Counted from the stretch's first letter, positions 26,757 through 35,259 are shown. The stretch is 64,000 nt of DNA from Burkholderia sp. E7m39 (GCA_001319865.1 BBSL01000409.1:1-64000), one strand, 5' to 3'. The notes: generated by a model from the letters alone, not told the origin. Numbers and translations are program-made.

Positions 26757-26769
26757 TGCAAGTTCGGGT

Positions 26770-27531
26770 CTAACGCGCTTCACATCGGGTCAACCACGCA
26801 AGGCAATTGCGCCACAGGCGCCCGTAACCTTGCCATGCTGAGAATTCCGGCGGCAGCCAGTGGACCGACATGTCGCTTGTCCATGCGAGCGTACGGCCCG
26901 CGCCGAAGCTTCCGGCGACCAGCAGTGGATGGCCGGTATCAGGCACGCTCGCGATCAGTTGTGCATCCGGCTTCAATTCGACCTCGTTGTAGCCGAGCAG
27001 ATGCGGCCAGTCGGCGCCCAGACCTTCGGTCACAGGATGCGCCGCGACGACCTGCGGCGTGAAGCCTTCCGGCACCTCGACGCGATCGTCGTACGGCAGG
27101 CAGCGCACCGGCAGCACGTCTTCCACTGGCGTATTGCGAAAGCGCGCGCTGCCGTTGATGCCCTGAAAGCTCAGGTACCCGCCGATCATCATCAGCGCGC
27201 CGCCGCCGACGACATAGTCGCGCACCAGCTTGAGCCGGTTCGGCGTGCGCATGCTCTTGATCCATGTGTCGGGGTGCAGCAGCAGCGTATTCGCGCCGAT
27301 GTCGGAAAGGATGATCGCGTCCCACGCGCGCAGAGCGTCCAGCGTCGCGGGAAAGTGCGTTTGCGCTTCGTGGCTCGGCATATGCGTGACGGCATAGTCG
27401 CCGTGCTCGAACAGTTTCAGGAACGCATCTGCGCCGCTATGGTGAGTGATCGATGCAAACTGGTCGAAGCCTTTCGCATGCGTCGCGGTTGACGTCCACG
27501 ATTCGCCGGCAAGCAGCACGTTCTTTTTCAT
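26770..27531 (-). CDS. ThuA/glutamine-amidotransferase-like protein
   Basis: 253 residues, class-I-glutamine-amidotransferase-like fold: strand-helix start MKKNVLLAGESWTSTATHAK, DAIILSDIGANTLLL, then VVGGGALMMIGGYLSFQG and a C-terminal GAGRTLAWTSDMSVHW. The nucleophile Cys expected in true amidotransferases is replaced in the GGYLSF elbow, so it is not an ordinary glutaminase. Similar proteins act in sugar metabolism (ThuA type). The start ATG overlaps the phosphotriesterase-family stop (ATGA), tying it to that LacI-controlled locus. Confidence 0.7.
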   Translation of the reverse strand: MKKNVLLAGESWTSTATHAKGFDQFASITHHSGADAFLKLFEHGDYAVTHMPSHEAQTHFPATLDALRAWDAIILSDIGANTLLLHPDTWIKSMRTPNRLKLVRDYVVGGGALMMIGGYLSFQGINGSARFRNTPVEDVLPVRCLPYDDRVEVPEGFTPQVVAAHPVTEGLGADWPHLLGYNEVELKPDAQLIASVPDTGHPLLVAGSFGAGRTLAWTSDMSVHWLPPEFSAWQGYGRLWRNCLAWLTRCEAR

Positions 27532-28661
27532 GCGGTCTCCTTGTGCAGAAGCGTTGACGATCGGGCGTTCGCGCGGCTCGAGAACACCCGTGCCGGGTTT
27601 GCGATCAGCATCGTTTCGATTTGCGCGTCGGTCACGCCATGCCGCTTCAGGCGCGGCACGAAGTGCTCGAGAATGTAGCCGTAACCAAAGCCGCCGTAGC
27701 GGGTCAGCATCATCTTCAGGAACACGTCCTGCGAAAGCAGCACGCGGTCTGCATAGCCTGCGTCGATCAGCGCGCGGATCGCCCGCGCGTTTTCCTCGTC
27801 CGACGGCGACTGGGCCTGTTCGTCCGCGTAGTAGTAGTCCATGCCGATCATGTCGTATTCGAGCCATGCGCCGCGCTGCGCCAGCGTGTGCTGATACGCG
27901 ACGTCGGACAGGCTCGGATTCATATGGCACAGCACCGTGTGCTGCAGGTTCGCGCCTTCCGCTTCGACGATGTCGAGCACCCGGTGACCGTGCCGTACCC
28001 AGCCGGGCAGGTGCACCGACAGCGGCACGCGCGTCGCGGCACTCGCGCGCGCGGCGGCGCGCAGCGACTTCTCCTCTTCGGCCGTGAACGCGGCAGATAC
28101 ACCGATCTCGCCGATGAGACCGGCGGCGACGTCGGGTTGTCGTTCGAGCGCGCCGACTTCGAACATCAATTGTGCGGCGAGTTCGTCGACGGAACGTTCG
28201 CGCACATATGCCGGATGCGACGCTTCGAGATAAAAGCCGGTCGACATCACGACGCGCAGGCCTGTGCGCCGCGCGACATCCTGCAACGCGAGCGGATTGC
28301 GGCCGATGCCGATGTTGGTCGGGTCGACCACGGTCGCGCCGCCCAGTTCGCGAAACTTCATCAGCTCTTCGACAGCCAGATCGACATCGACGAGCCGGCA
28401 GTTATCGCGGTTCATCAGCGGATTCATGCGCAGCGCGCCGAGGATGCCGATGTGCACCTCTTGCTCGCCGATATGGCGGTCTGCGCAACACGCGGGAGGC
28501 ACCCACTTGTTCGATGCATCGATCAGGATGTGCTCGTGCATCAGCGTGATGCCCATCTCGCTGACGGGCACCGGGCCCAGCACGGTCATGACGTATCCGC
28601 TGTCGACGCCGACGGTCGGTTGACCGGGCGATGGAACGGGGCTGCTTTGGGACGCTGTCAT
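27528..28661 (-). CDS. Phosphotriesterase-family metal-dependent hydrolase
   Basis: 377-residue amidohydrolase TIM barrel. The binuclear metal site is visible: His42 and His44 (HEHILID), Glu in IGEIGVS in place of the carbamylated Lys, His in LSVHLPG, His in LCHMNPS and Asp in LSQDVFLK. Such PTE homologues are usually lactonases or hydrolases of sugar lactones or phosphorylated sugars rather than organophosphatases. The sugar-type ABC transporter, the PfkB kinase and the LacI operators suggest a carbohydrate-derived or ribosyl substrate. The promoter at 28704-28732 has a LacI-type operator just downstream. Confidence 0.85.
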   Translation of the reverse strand: MTASQSSPVPSPGQPTVGVDSGYVMTVLGPVPVSEMGITLMHEHILIDASNKWVPPACCADRHIGEQEVHIGILGALRMNPLMNRDNCRLVDVDLAVEELMKFRELGGATVVDPTNIGIGRNPLALQDVARRTGLRVVMSTGFYLEASHPAYVRERSVDELAAQLMFEVGALERQPDVAAGLIGEIGVSAAFTAEEEKSLRAAARASAATRVPLSVHLPGWVRHGHRVLDIVEAEGANLQHTVLCHMNPSLSDVAYQHTLAQRGAWLEYDMIGMDYYYADEQAQSPSDEENARAIRALIDAGYADRVLLSQDVFLKMMLTRYGGFGYGYILEHFVPRLKRHGVTDAQIETMLIANPARVFSSRANARSSTLLHKETA

Positions 28662-28687
28662 CGCTTACCTCGGTAAACGCGCGTTAA

Positions 28688-28702
28688 GTAAAACGCTTTA
28701 TA
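28688..28702. promoter_or_regulatory. LacI-type operator, leftward promoter
   Basis: GTAAAACGCTTTATA matches the second site at 28908-28922 in 14 of 15 positions. It starts 1 bp downstream of the leftward -10, where a bound repressor would block transcription of the PTE-family and ThuA-like genes. A weaker related palindrome GTAAACGCGCGTTAA lies at 28673-28687. Confidence 0.65.
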
Positions 28703-28703
28703 A

Positions 28704-28732
28704 AATCTACGGCGTGTTTTGCAGACCGTCAA
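28704..28732 (-). promoter_or_regulatory. Putative promoter of the PTE-family operon
   Basis: On the minus strand TTGACG (28732-28727) is followed by a 17-bp spacer and TAGATT (28709-28704). The downstream LacI-type operator supports the assignment. Confidence 0.45.
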
Positions 28733-28762
28733 CCAGTCAAAAAACACTCGGGCATCTGGGGC

Positions 28763-28806
28763 AAAACAGGCACCGAAAACGGGAACACCATTTTGGTGCC
28801 TGTTTT
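28763..28806. repeat. 12-bp inverted repeat between the divergent promoters
   Basis: AAAACAGGCACC (28763-28774) and GGTGCCTGTTTT (28795-28806) are exact inverse complements, 20 bp apart. Could be a binding site for a second regulator, or a hairpin. Confidence 0.7.
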
Positions 28807-28876
28807 AGGCGTTTTTCTGCCGAAATAGCAAAGCATCCGACCCTGTTGCGCACGGTAAAATTTTTTTTCGACCGCC

Positions 28877-28905
28877 TTGACAACGGATATATGGCTTCCT
28901 TTAAT
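28877..28905 (+). promoter_or_regulatory. Putative promoter of lacI-type gene and ABC operon
   Basis: TTGACA (28877-28882), 17-bp spacer, TTTAAT (28900-28905): near-consensus sigma-70. The LacI-type operator begins 2 bp after the -10 and would cover the start site, implying autoregulation. Confidence 0.7.
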
Positions 28906-28907
28906 CC

Positions 28908-28922
28908 GTAAAACGCTTTACA
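28908..28922. promoter_or_regulatory. LacI-type operator, rightward promoter
   Basis: GTAAAACGCTTTACA: outer arms GTAAA and TTTAC are perfect inverse complements around a central ACGC with a CpG step, the shape of LacI/GalR-family operators. Centre-to-centre distance to the leftward operator is 220 bp. Confidence 0.7.
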
Positions 28923-28970
28923 AGCACGACAGCCCTTAACCGTCATTCACGATCTTTCTGCGAGGTACGC

Positions 28971-29987
28971 GTGACGCAACGCCGTTTGATACCAGGTTTG
29001 AAGGATGTCGCACGCACGGCGGGTGTTTCGATGGCCACCGTATCGCGCTACCTGAATGCCAACCTGGTGTTGCCCGCCGACACGGCGCATCGCATCGACA
29101 GCGCGATCCGTCAGTTGGGCTATGTGCCGAACCTGCATGCGCGCAGCCTAAGCCGCGGACGCTCGGACACGATCGGCCTCGTGATACCCACGATCGCCAA
29201 CCCGTTCTTTGCGCTGCTTGCCGCTGCCGTCGAAGAGGCTGCCGAAGCCAAAGGGCTCGGCGTGCTGCTGAACGCGACCTCGAACAACGCGAATCGCGAA
29301 CTGCAATACGTCACGCGGATGCGGCGCAACCAGGTGAGCGGCCTGCTGTTCGTCAGCGCGCATTACCACACGCCCGAACTCGTGGAGGCGCTCAACGATA
29401 CGCGCGGTCTGGTGCTGATCGACGAAGACATCCCGGGCGTGCGCAGCGCCAAGGTGCTGTACGACAACTATCACGGCGGCTGGCTGGCCGGCCAGCATCT
29501 GGCCGAACAGGGGCATCGGCGTATCGCGTTTATCGGCGGTCCGTCGGAACTCGCGAGCACGCGCGACCGTTTCGCGGGCTTGCGGGATGCGGCCGCGCAG
29601 GCCGGTGCCGAAGTCACGTTCGAAATGTACGGGCCCTATGCTCCCTCGCACGGCGAGGAGGCGGCGCGTGCGCTGCTGAGCCTTAACCGTCCGCCGAGCG
29701 CGGTGTTCGTATCGAGCGGCGAAATCATGATCGGTCTGCTCGATGCGCTGCACCGCGCCGCCATCGCCGTTCCGGAACGTCTGTCGCTGATCGTATTCGA
29801 CGATGCGGGTCCGCTGCATCTGTTCGATCCGCCGTTGACGGCGATTCGCCAGCCGATCGCCGAACTGGGCGCGCGCGCCGTCGAGCTGATGCTCGCGGCG
29901 TCGCAGGGCGACCCCTCAGAAACCGAAGTCCGTCTTCCGGTGGAGCTCGTGAAACGGGCATCCGTGGCTCCGCCGACATCCGTCTGA
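28971..29987 (+). CDS. LacI family transcriptional regulator
   Basis: 338 residues. N-terminal HTH LKDVARTAGVSMATVSRYLN with hinge region ARSLSRGRSDTIGLVIPTIA, then a periplasmic-binding-protein-like effector domain. It is first in the rightward operon with the ABC transporter and kinase genes, and divergent from the PTE-family gene. The paired operators at 28688-28702 and 28908-28922 are its obvious targets. The effector is presumably the transported sugar-like compound or a derivative. Confidence 0.94.
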   Translation: MTQRRLIPGLKDVARTAGVSMATVSRYLNANLVLPADTAHRIDSAIRQLGYVPNLHARSLSRGRSDTIGLVIPTIANPFFALLAAAVEEAAEAKGLGVLLNATSNNANRELQYVTRMRRNQVSGLLFVSAHYHTPELVEALNDTRGLVLIDEDIPGVRSAKVLYDNYHGGWLAGQHLAEQGHRRIAFIGGPSELASTRDRFAGLRDAAAQAGAEVTFEMYGPYAPSHGEEAARALLSLNRPPSAVFVSSGEIMIGLLDALHRAAIAVPERLSLIVFDDAGPLHLFDPPLTAIRQPIAELGARAVELMLAASQGDPSETEVRLPVELVKRASVAPPTSV

Positions 29988-30013
29988 CAGCTTGCCCGTA
30001 CTCTGGAGGGTTT

Positions 30014-30967
30014 ATGAACAAGGCACTACGTATTGCGTTTGGCTGTTCAGTCGCGCTATTGGGCCTCGTCGGCTTTGGCGCACCCGCGCCCGCGGCCGAC
30101 ACGCCGACTTACGCGCTGATCGTTATCAACCAGCAGGCAGCATTCTTTAACCAGATGCGCGCGGGCGCCGAGGAGGAAGCGAAGAAACTTGGCGTGAAGC
30201 TGGTGGTGTTCAACGCCAACGATGCATCGTCCGCGCAGGTCAATGCGATCGACGATTACGTGCAGCAAAAGGTCGACGGCATCGTGGTCGACGCGATCGA
30301 CGCCAACGCGGTGCGCGGCGCCATTCGCAATGCAACGGCGGCCGGTATTCCCGTGGTCGGCCTCGATGCGGTGCTCCCGCCCGGACCGCAGAAGTCGCAG
30401 GTCGCCGTCGACAACACGGTCGGCTCGAAGGAACTGGCCGCGCACTACCTTGACTATCTCGCGAAGAATCCGCAAGGCACCGCGCGCATCGGCATCGTCG
30501 GCGCGTTGAGCTCGGTGATCCAGAACACGCGGCAGAAGATCTTTCAGGACGTCATTACGGCAAGCGGCAAGGTGACAGTGGCGGGCGTCGTCGACGGACA
30601 GAATACGCAGGACGTTGCGCTGTCGGCCGCCGAGAACCTGCTGACCGCGAATCCCGATCTCGACGCGATCTATGCGACGGGCGAACCGGCCATGCTGGGG
30701 GCGATCGCGGCTGTGCAGGCACAGGGACGTGCCGGCAAGGTCAAGCTGATCGGTTGGGACCTCGCGCCGGAAGTGATCCGCGGCATCGAGCGGGGCACGG
30801 TGCTCGGCGTGCTGCAACAGGACCCCGCTTCGATGGGCCGCGACGCGATCGCGCAGATCGACAACGCCCATCGCGGCAAGCCGGTGCAGCAGGTAGTGAC
30901 CTCGCCGGTGACCTGGGTGACGAAGGCGAACGTCGGCGCATATCGCGGCCTCTTTGCGGCGAAATGA
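30014..30967 (+). CDS. Sugar-type ABC transporter substrate-binding protein
   Basis: 317 residues. Signal peptide with the apolar core VALLGLVGFG, cleavage near APAAAD. The mature part is a type-I periplasmic binding protein of the ribose/fructose family (VVFNANDASSAQVNAIDDYV, VDGIVVDAIDANAVRGAIRN, then AIYATGEPAMLGAIAAV). An AGGGTT-type ribosome site follows the LacI gene by about 20 bp. Its stop overlaps the ATPase start (ATGA). Ligand unknown; likely a pentose, nucleoside or modified sugar. Confidence 0.92.
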   Translation: MNKALRIAFGCSVALLGLVGFGAPAPAADTPTYALIVINQQAAFFNQMRAGAEEEAKKLGVKLVVFNANDASSAQVNAIDDYVQQKVDGIVVDAIDANAVRGAIRNATAAGIPVVGLDAVLPPGPQKSQVAVDNTVGSKELAAHYLDYLAKNPQGTARIGIVGALSSVIQNTRQKIFQDVITASGKVTVAGVVDGQNTQDVALSAAENLLTANPDLDAIYATGEPAMLGAIAAVQAQGRAGKVKLIGWDLAPEVIRGIERGTVLGVLQQDPASMGRDAIAQIDNAHRGKPVQQVVTSPVTWVTKANVGAYRGLFAAK

Positions 30968-31755
30968 TCATGCAGGCGCTCATGACGAGGCAACCATCGC
31001 CGTCCCCCGAAGCCATGCCGCCGCGCATTCCGGTGCTGGCGATGAAGGGCATCCGCAAATCGTTCGGTTCGTTCCCCGCGTTGCGCGGCATCGATCTCGA
31101 CCTTTACCCGGGCGAGTGCGTCGGCCTGATCGGCGACAACGCCGCAGGCAAATCGACGTTGACCAAGGTGATGGCGGGCACCTATCTGCCCGATGCCGGC
31201 ACGATTCATGTAGCCGGCGAGGAAGTGCGCTTTAGCGGTCCTGCCGATGCGCGGGCCCGTCACATCGAGATGGTCTATCAGGACCTGAGCCTGTGCGATA
31301 CGGTCGATGTGGTCGGCAACCTGTTTCTCGGCCGCGAGCTGTGCAAGGGCGGCATGCTGCAGCGCAAGCGCATGCAGGCCGAAGCGCGCACGCTGCTCGA
31401 CCGGCTGAAGATCCGCATTCCTAATCTCACCAACACTGTCGAGCAGTTGTCGGGCGGCCAGCGGCAATCGATTGCGATCGCGCGTGCCGCGTCGTTTTCG
31501 CCGCGCGTGCTGATCATGGACGAGCCCACTTCGGCGCTCGCCGTCGCGGAAGTCGATGCGGTGCTCGATCTGATCAATCGCGTCAAGGCGCAGGGTGTGG
31601 CCGTCGTGCTGATCACGCACCGGTTGCAGGATCTGTTTCGGGTCTGCGACCGGATCGCCGTGATGTACGAAGGCACCAAGATTGCCGAGCGTCAGCTTGG
31701 CGAGACGAGCCTCGAAGAACTGGTTCAGCTGATCGTCGGAGGGAGACACGGATGA
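30964..31755 (+). CDS. Sugar-type ABC transporter ATP-binding protein (FrcA-like, single domain)
   Basis: 263 residues, one nucleotide-binding domain only, unlike the duplicated RbsA type. Walker A reads GDNAAGKST with Ala for the usual Gly after Asn; signature LSGGQRQ, Walker B VLIMDEPTSAL and switch His in LITHRL are intact. A second ATG lies two codons downstream. Overlaps both the binding-protein gene and the permease gene (ATGA at each end), so the three are one transporter. Confidence 0.93.
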   Translation: MIMQALMTRQPSPSPEAMPPRIPVLAMKGIRKSFGSFPALRGIDLDLYPGECVGLIGDNAAGKSTLTKVMAGTYLPDAGTIHVAGEEVRFSGPADARARHIEMVYQDLSLCDTVDVVGNLFLGRELCKGGMLQRKRMQAEARTLLDRLKIRIPNLTNTVEQLSGGQRQSIAIARAASFSPRVLIMDEPTSALAVAEVDAVLDLINRVKAQGVAVVLITHRLQDLFRVCDRIAVMYEGTKIAERQLGETSLEELVQLIVGGRHG

Positions 31756-32750
31756 GCACCACGCCTTATACCGAGCGCGAGCTCGGCTCGCGTTCGCGTG
31801 ACTACTTCGCCAACCATGCGCAGGTGTTGTCGATCGCGGGCTTTTTTATCGGCTGCTGCGCGGTCTTTGCGCTCGGCAGCGGCACGTTCCTGACGGCCGG
31901 CAACGCGCTGAACATCCTGCGTCAGCTCGCGCCGATTCTGGTGGTGGCGATCGCGATGACCTTCGTCATCACGACGGGGGGTATCGATCTGTCGGTCGGT
32001 TCGATGGCTGCACTGACCAATGCGCTGGTGGCGATCCTGATCCAGCATGGCGTGCCATGGCCTGCGGCGGTGCTCGCGACGCTCGCGCTGGGTGGCGCAG
32101 TCGGCTGGCTGCAAGGGTGGATCTCGGCAAGCCAGGCGATTCCGTCGTTCATCGTGACGCTCGCGACGATGTCGACGCTGCGCGGTATCGCGCTCTATTC
32201 GACCAAAGGCTTCTCGGTGCCGATCGAGCCCGGCACGGGCTTCGACTTCATCGGTACGGGCTCGCTGTTCGGCGTGCCCGTGCCGGCGCTGATCGCGGTG
32301 CTCGTGTGCGTATCCGGTTACGTTTACCTGAATCGCGGCCGCTATGGACGGCGTGTCGTCGCTGTGGGGGCGAACGCCGAAGCGGCGCGGCGTGCCGGCA
32401 TGCCGACGCTGCGCATCAAGACTTCGGTGTTTCTGCTGACCGGTCTCGCAGCCGCCGCAGCCGGGCTGATTCTCGCGTCGCGGCTGGGCTCGGGTTCGTC
32501 GAATGCCGCGGTGGGCTTCGAGCTCGATGTGATCGCGGCCGTCGTGCTGGGCGGCACGTCGCTGATGGGCGGACGCGCGACCATCACGGGCACGATCCTC
32601 GGCTCGCTGACCATCGCGGTGATCGGCAACGGACTGATCCTGATGCACATCTCGCCGTTCTTCACGCAGATCATCACGGGCGTGATCATCCTCGGCGCAA
32701 TCTGGCTGAATACACGTGTATTCGGCCGCTACAAATCGGCAAAGAAATAA
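31752..32750 (+). CDS. Sugar-type ABC transporter permease
   Basis: 332 residues, 8-10 transmembrane helices. Family signatures include ITTGGIDLSVGSMAALTNAL and VAVGANAEAARRAGM, plus ELDVIAAVVLGGTSLMGGRA, the BPD_transp_2 (RbsC/FrcC) loop. Ends 15 bp before the TenA-like gene in the same operon. Confidence 0.94.
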   Translation: MSTTPYTERELGSRSRDYFANHAQVLSIAGFFIGCCAVFALGSGTFLTAGNALNILRQLAPILVVAIAMTFVITTGGIDLSVGSMAALTNALVAILIQHGVPWPAAVLATLALGGAVGWLQGWISASQAIPSFIVTLATMSTLRGIALYSTKGFSVPIEPGTGFDFIGTGSLFGVPVPALIAVLVCVSGYVYLNRGRYGRRVVAVGANAEAARRAGMPTLRIKTSVFLLTGLAAAAAGLILASRLGSGSSNAAVGFELDVIAAVVLGGTSLMGGRATITGTILGSLTIAVIGNGLILMHISPFFTQIITGVIILGAIWLNTRVFGRYKSAKK

Positions 32751-32765
32751 CGGGGCCTCCGGCAG

Positions 32766-33422
32766 ATGACTACGCATACGATATCCACTCACTCGGAGCG
32801 CCTGCTCGCGGCCAACGCCGACCTGTGGCAGGCGATGCAGGAACACCGCTTCGTCATCGACATCGAGCGCAACCGCTTGCCTGCCGATGCATTCGGCCGC
32901 TACCTGTCGTACGAAGGGCGTTTTGTCGAAACCGCCATCGGGATATTCGGCCATGCGCTGATCAAGGCACCGTCGATCGAACAGAAGCATTGGCTGATCG
33001 GCGTGCTGAACGCGTTGTCCACCGAGCAGGTGCCGTACTTCGACCGGACTGTCGCGGCGCTGGCCTTGCCGGCGGCGCACCGCGACCAGCGTTTGCCGGC
33101 TGCCGTCGCGGCCTTCGACACGGGCATGCTCGACATCGCGCAGCAAGGCAGATACGAAGACGTGATCGTGTCGATGCTGACGGCGGAATGGATGTACGGC
33201 ACCTGGTGCACGCGCGCGAACCGCACGCCGAACGACAACCGCTATATACGCGAGTGGGTTGCGCTGCATGCGGACCCGACCTTCAGTGCGCAGGTGCAAT
33301 GGCTGAAGGCACAGGTTGACGGCTGGAGCGAGCAACAGTTCGATTTTGAGCGCAGCAGCGCGATTTTCTCCAAGGTTCTCGCACTGGAAATCGATTTTCA
33401 CAGTGCGTGCTACGAAGTTTGA
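32766..33422 (+). CDS. TenA/thiaminase-II-like protein
   Basis: 218-residue all-helical TenA fold: WQAMQEHRFVIDIERNRLPA, FGRYLSYEGRFVETAIGIFG and YEDVIVSMLTAEWMYGTWC, with the conserved glutamate region VLALEIDFHSACYE at the end. TenA proteins hydrolyse thiamine or deaminate aminopyrimidines. The usual catalytic Cys position is not obvious, placing it near the TenA_E-like group of unknown reaction. Its place between an ABC transporter and sugar enzymes suggests C-N bond hydrolysis of an imported compound; that is inference. Confidence 0.75.
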   Translation: MTTHTISTHSERLLAANADLWQAMQEHRFVIDIERNRLPADAFGRYLSYEGRFVETAIGIFGHALIKAPSIEQKHWLIGVLNALSTEQVPYFDRTVAALALPAAHRDQRLPAAVAAFDTGMLDIAQQGRYEDVIVSMLTAEWMYGTWCTRANRTPNDNRYIREWVALHADPTFSAQVQWLKAQVDGWSEQQFDFERSSAIFSKVLALEIDFHSACYEV

Positions 33423-33444
33423 CGTCTATTGCGGATACGACCCA

Positions 33445-34290
33445 ATGAGCACACAACCGGTCTTCAAGCAGAAACCCAACGCAATCGAAAGCCTGTTCGG
33501 CAGGCGCAAGGCGGTGATCGGCGTGATCCACTGTCTGCCGCTGCCGGGTGCGCCGCACTACGAGGGGCAGCCGGTCGGCGAGCTTGTCGAATATGCGGTG
33601 CGGGAAGCGAAAGCCTACGCGCAGGGCGGACTGGACGGCATCATCGTCGAGAACCACGGCGACATTCCGTTCGCGAAGCCCGAGGACCTCGGACCCGAAA
33701 CGGCGGCGACGATGGCGGTGATCGCCGACGCGGTGCGGCGTACGGTCGGGTTGCCGGTCGGCATCAATGTGCTGGCCAACGGCGCGATCCAGGCGCTTGC
33801 CGTCGCCAAGGCGGCCGGCGCGTCGTTCGTGCGTGTCAATCAGTGGGCCAATGCCTACGTGGCCAACGAGGGCTTCATCGAAGGGCCGGCGGCGCTCGCC
33901 ACGCGCTATCGCGCGCGACTGCGGGCGCCGGACATCAAGATCATCGCCGACGTGCATGTCAAACATGGCGCGCACGCGATTACCGCGGACCGCTCACTGG
34001 CGGAACTCGCGCGCGACGTCGAATTTTTCGATGCGGATGCGGCGATCGTCACCGGCCAGCGCACCGGAGATTCGGCCACGATGGATGAGCTGCGGGCGAT
34101 TGCAAAAGGCACGGCACTCCCGGTCATGATCGGCTCGGGCGTGAACCCGTCGAACATCGGGGACCTGTTCACGGTCGCCGATGCGGTGATCATCGCCAGT
34201 TTCCTGAAGCGCGACGGCGTGTGGTGGAATCCCGTCGATCGCGAGCGGGTCGACGTGTTCATGACGGAAGCCCTGAAGGCACGCTCATGA
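33445..34290 (+). CDS. BtpA/SgcQ family TIM-barrel protein
   Basis: 281 residues. Matches the BtpA/SgcQ family: VIGVIHCLPLPGAPHYEGQP, then GGLDGIIVENHGDIPF, VGINVLANGAIQALAVAKAA, FVRVNQWANAYVANEGFIEG and GSGVNPSNIGDLFTVADAVI, a phosphate-binding-like TIM-barrel C-terminus. E. coli SgcQ lies in a cryptic sugar operon; the reaction of the family is unsettled. The ATG of the PfkB gene overlaps its stop (ATGA). Confidence 0.85.
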   Translation: MSTQPVFKQKPNAIESLFGRRKAVIGVIHCLPLPGAPHYEGQPVGELVEYAVREAKAYAQGGLDGIIVENHGDIPFAKPEDLGPETAATMAVIADAVRRTVGLPVGINVLANGAIQALAVAKAAGASFVRVNQWANAYVANEGFIEGPAALATRYRARLRAPDIKIIADVHVKHGAHAITADRSLAELARDVEFFDADAAIVTGQRTGDSATMDELRAIAKGTALPVMIGSGVNPSNIGDLFTVADAVIIASFLKRDGVWWNPVDRERVDVFMTEALKARS

Positions 34291-35240
34291 AGCGGCTGTT
34301 CGTCGTCGGCAACGCGGTTGCGGATCTCACCTTTCTGGTGGAGCGGGCGCCGCGCGCGGGTGAGTCGGTGCTGTCGGTGGCCGTGCAGCGGGCGCCGGGC
34401 GGCAAGGGCCTCAACCAGGCGGTGGCTGCGCATCGTGCCGGCGCAGCCGTTGTCTTTCACGCGGCCATCGGCAACGACGCCGAGGGCTCCGGTATCCGCA
34501 AGCGACTCGAGTCCGAGCAGATGCATGCGCTGCGTCTCGTCGCTTGCGACGTGGCGACGGACATGTCGGTCGTGACGGTCACACGCAGCGGCGAAAATTC
34601 GATCGTGACCGCGGCGGGCTGCACGCGCGCGCTCGACACGCCGCAGGTGGTCGCGCAGATTGCCGACATGAGCGCGGACGATACGCTGTTGATGCAAGGC
34701 AACCTGTCGCTCGAATGCACGCGCGCGGTGATCGGGCACGCGCGCGACACGGGCGCGACGGTGATCGTCAACGCCGCGCCCTGGTGCTGGCCGGATGCTT
34801 CCGCGCTCGAGCGTTGCGCCGGGGTGATCGCGAACGAGGGCGAGATTCGCGACATTTCCGGCATGGACGAGCCCGGGCAGGCGGCGCGCTGGCTGCTCGC
34901 GCGCGGACCTGAGTGGGTGGTCGTCACGCTCGGCGCGCGCGGCGCCTTGCTGGTGAGCGCGGCGCAGACGGTGCATCTGCCGGCGTTGCCGGTAGCGGCG
35001 GTCGATACGTCGGGAGCCGGGGACGTGTTTTGCGGCGTGCTGGCGGCGCTGCTGTCGCAAGCGGCGCCGTTGGCGTCGGCGATAGAGTGCGCGCAGCGCG
35101 CCGCCGCTCTTGCGGTCGAGCGTCACGGTACCTTTGGATCGATTCCGCGTGCCGACGAAATGCAGCATGTAATGCAGGGCGTTTTCGGCGAACCGGGTGC
35201 AGTGTACGCGGGCAATGGAGCGGTCGCGGCAGGGCCGTGA
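34287..35240 (+). CDS. PfkB family carbohydrate kinase
   Basis: 317 residues. Ribokinase-fold signatures: N-terminal VVGNAVADLTFLVERAPRAG, GGKGLNQAVAAHRAG (motif 1) and DTSGAGDVFCGVLAA (motif 2, with the catalytic Asp and anion hole). Phosphorylates a sugar, nucleoside or similar alcohol with ATP. Last gene of the rightward LacI operon; probably phosphorylates the product released from the imported substrate. Confidence 0.92.
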   Translation: MKRLFVVGNAVADLTFLVERAPRAGESVLSVAVQRAPGGKGLNQAVAAHRAGAAVVFHAAIGNDAEGSGIRKRLESEQMHALRLVACDVATDMSVVTVTRSGENSIVTAAGCTRALDTPQVVAQIADMSADDTLLMQGNLSLECTRAVIGHARDTGATVIVNAAPWCWPDASALERCAGVIANEGEIRDISGMDEPGQAARWLLARGPEWVVVTLGARGALLVSAAQTVHLPALPVAAVDTSGAGDVFCGVLAALLSQAAPLASAIECAQRAAALAVERHGTFGSIPRADEMQHVMQGVFGEPGAVYAGNGAVAAGP

Positions 35241-35259
35241 CCGCGCTGGGCACTACCGC

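Noticed and set aside
31725..33401. 558-codon open frame antisense to the ABC permease and TenA-like genes
   Set aside because: Composition is His/Arg-rich low-quality sequence, and the opposite strand encodes clear transporter motifs with overlapping starts.
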